Positions 5,445 to 5,595 of a stretch of DNA of 5,595 bases are shown one piece after another. Below the pieces are notes generated by a model, which saw only the letters and a program-made list of their open reading frames with translations, made no database searches and was not told the DNA's origin. The translations under genes and the position numbers were made by a program. The stretch comes from an uncultured Eubacteriales bacterium (GTDB lineage: Bacteria > Bacillota > Clostridia > Lachnospirales > Lachnospiraceae). Where the stretch lies: positions 1 through 5,595 of the forward strand of contig CACYBV010000120.1 in NCBI GenBank assembly GCA_902772745.1. The letters run 5' to 3'. Every line of letters begins with the position of its first letter. The stretch's first letter is position 1.

Positions 5445-5595
5445 TCAGAACCGGATTACGATTTCCTTCTTTTCTCCCTTTCCGAAGGCCACATCCGCAT
5501 GATCCCCGTCAAGCGTCAGGTCTTCTCCGTTCACTGCAACAGACTGTACCGGGCGGCGGATTCGAATTGTCAGGGTCTGCTCCCGCTCGGACGTA
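5445..5595 (-). CDS. 3' end of a gene, C-terminal beta-strand domain, possibly of a glycoside hydrolase
   Basis: The last 49 codons are visible, in frame from 5594 to a TGA at 5447-5445; the start lies beyond the window. The visible part alternates beta-strand-like segments and turns: TLTIRIRRP, then VQSVAVNGEDL, DADVAF-like spacing, and the closing KKEIVIRF. A Val-x-Ser-Val-x-Val-Asn-Gly turn followed by a final amphipathic strand is common in C-terminal beta-sandwich domains of secreted or cytoplasmic glycoside hydrolases and related sugar-processing enzymes. That assignment is inference from a short fragment and names no family. It is followed by its own terminator, so it is not part of the downstream units. 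Confidence 0.72.
   Translation of the reverse strand, partial: TSEREQTLTIRIRRPVQSVAVNGEDLTLDGDHADVAFGKGEKKEIVIRF

Overview
The window looks like chromosomal DNA from a Gram-positive anaerobe, most likely a Clostridia-class Firmicute of the Lachnospiraceae/Oscillospiraceae type. The pointers are strong AGGAGG-type ribosome binding sites, moderately high GC coding sequence between AT-rich promoters, an N-terminal secretion signal without outer-membrane features, and the habit of joining zinc ribbons to membrane-anchored proteins. This placement is inference; there is no rRNA or other marker gene here. Every supported gene lies on the minus strand and is transcribed from right to left.

At the right edge (5445-5595) is the 3' end of a gene whose 49 visible residues look like a C-terminal beta-sandwich strand set. 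It is followed by a hairpin terminator at 5391-5418 that pairs fully only when read on the minus strand. Next is a weak small ORF (5090-5326). About 900 bases without a convincing gene follow (4189-5089). This stretch holds an AT-rich palindrome (4999-5023), a strikingly regular array of five 26-bp dyad-symmetric elements spaced exactly 49 bp apart (4435-4656), and a block of A/T tracts phased at about 10 bp that should be curved (4292-4335). A clean promoter (4215-4243) then drives an unrecognised 153-residue soluble protein (3727-4188).

That gene ends in a hairpin terminator whose loop appears to hold the -35 box of the next promoter. This promoter serves a two-gene unit. The first gene (2755-3567) encodes a 270-residue membrane protein with one cytoplasmic zinc ribbon, one membrane helix and an extracytoplasmic domain. 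The second (2-2758) overlaps it by ATGA and encodes a 918-residue protein. Its order is signal peptide, SGNH/GDSL hydrolase, von Willebrand A domain with an intact metal site, beta-rich stalk with an EF-hand-like loop, membrane helix, proline-rich tail, and three tandem zinc ribbons. Its stop codon is at the window edge.

The two membrane proteins are mirror images in topology: one is ribbon-helix-outside and the other is outside-helix-three ribbons. Being translationally coupled, they probably form a complex with an esterase/adhesion head outside the cell and a cluster of zinc ribbons inside. This two-gene membrane module and the 49-bp dyad array are the most interesting parts of the window. 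I see no cas genes, transposase, tRNA or rRNA.
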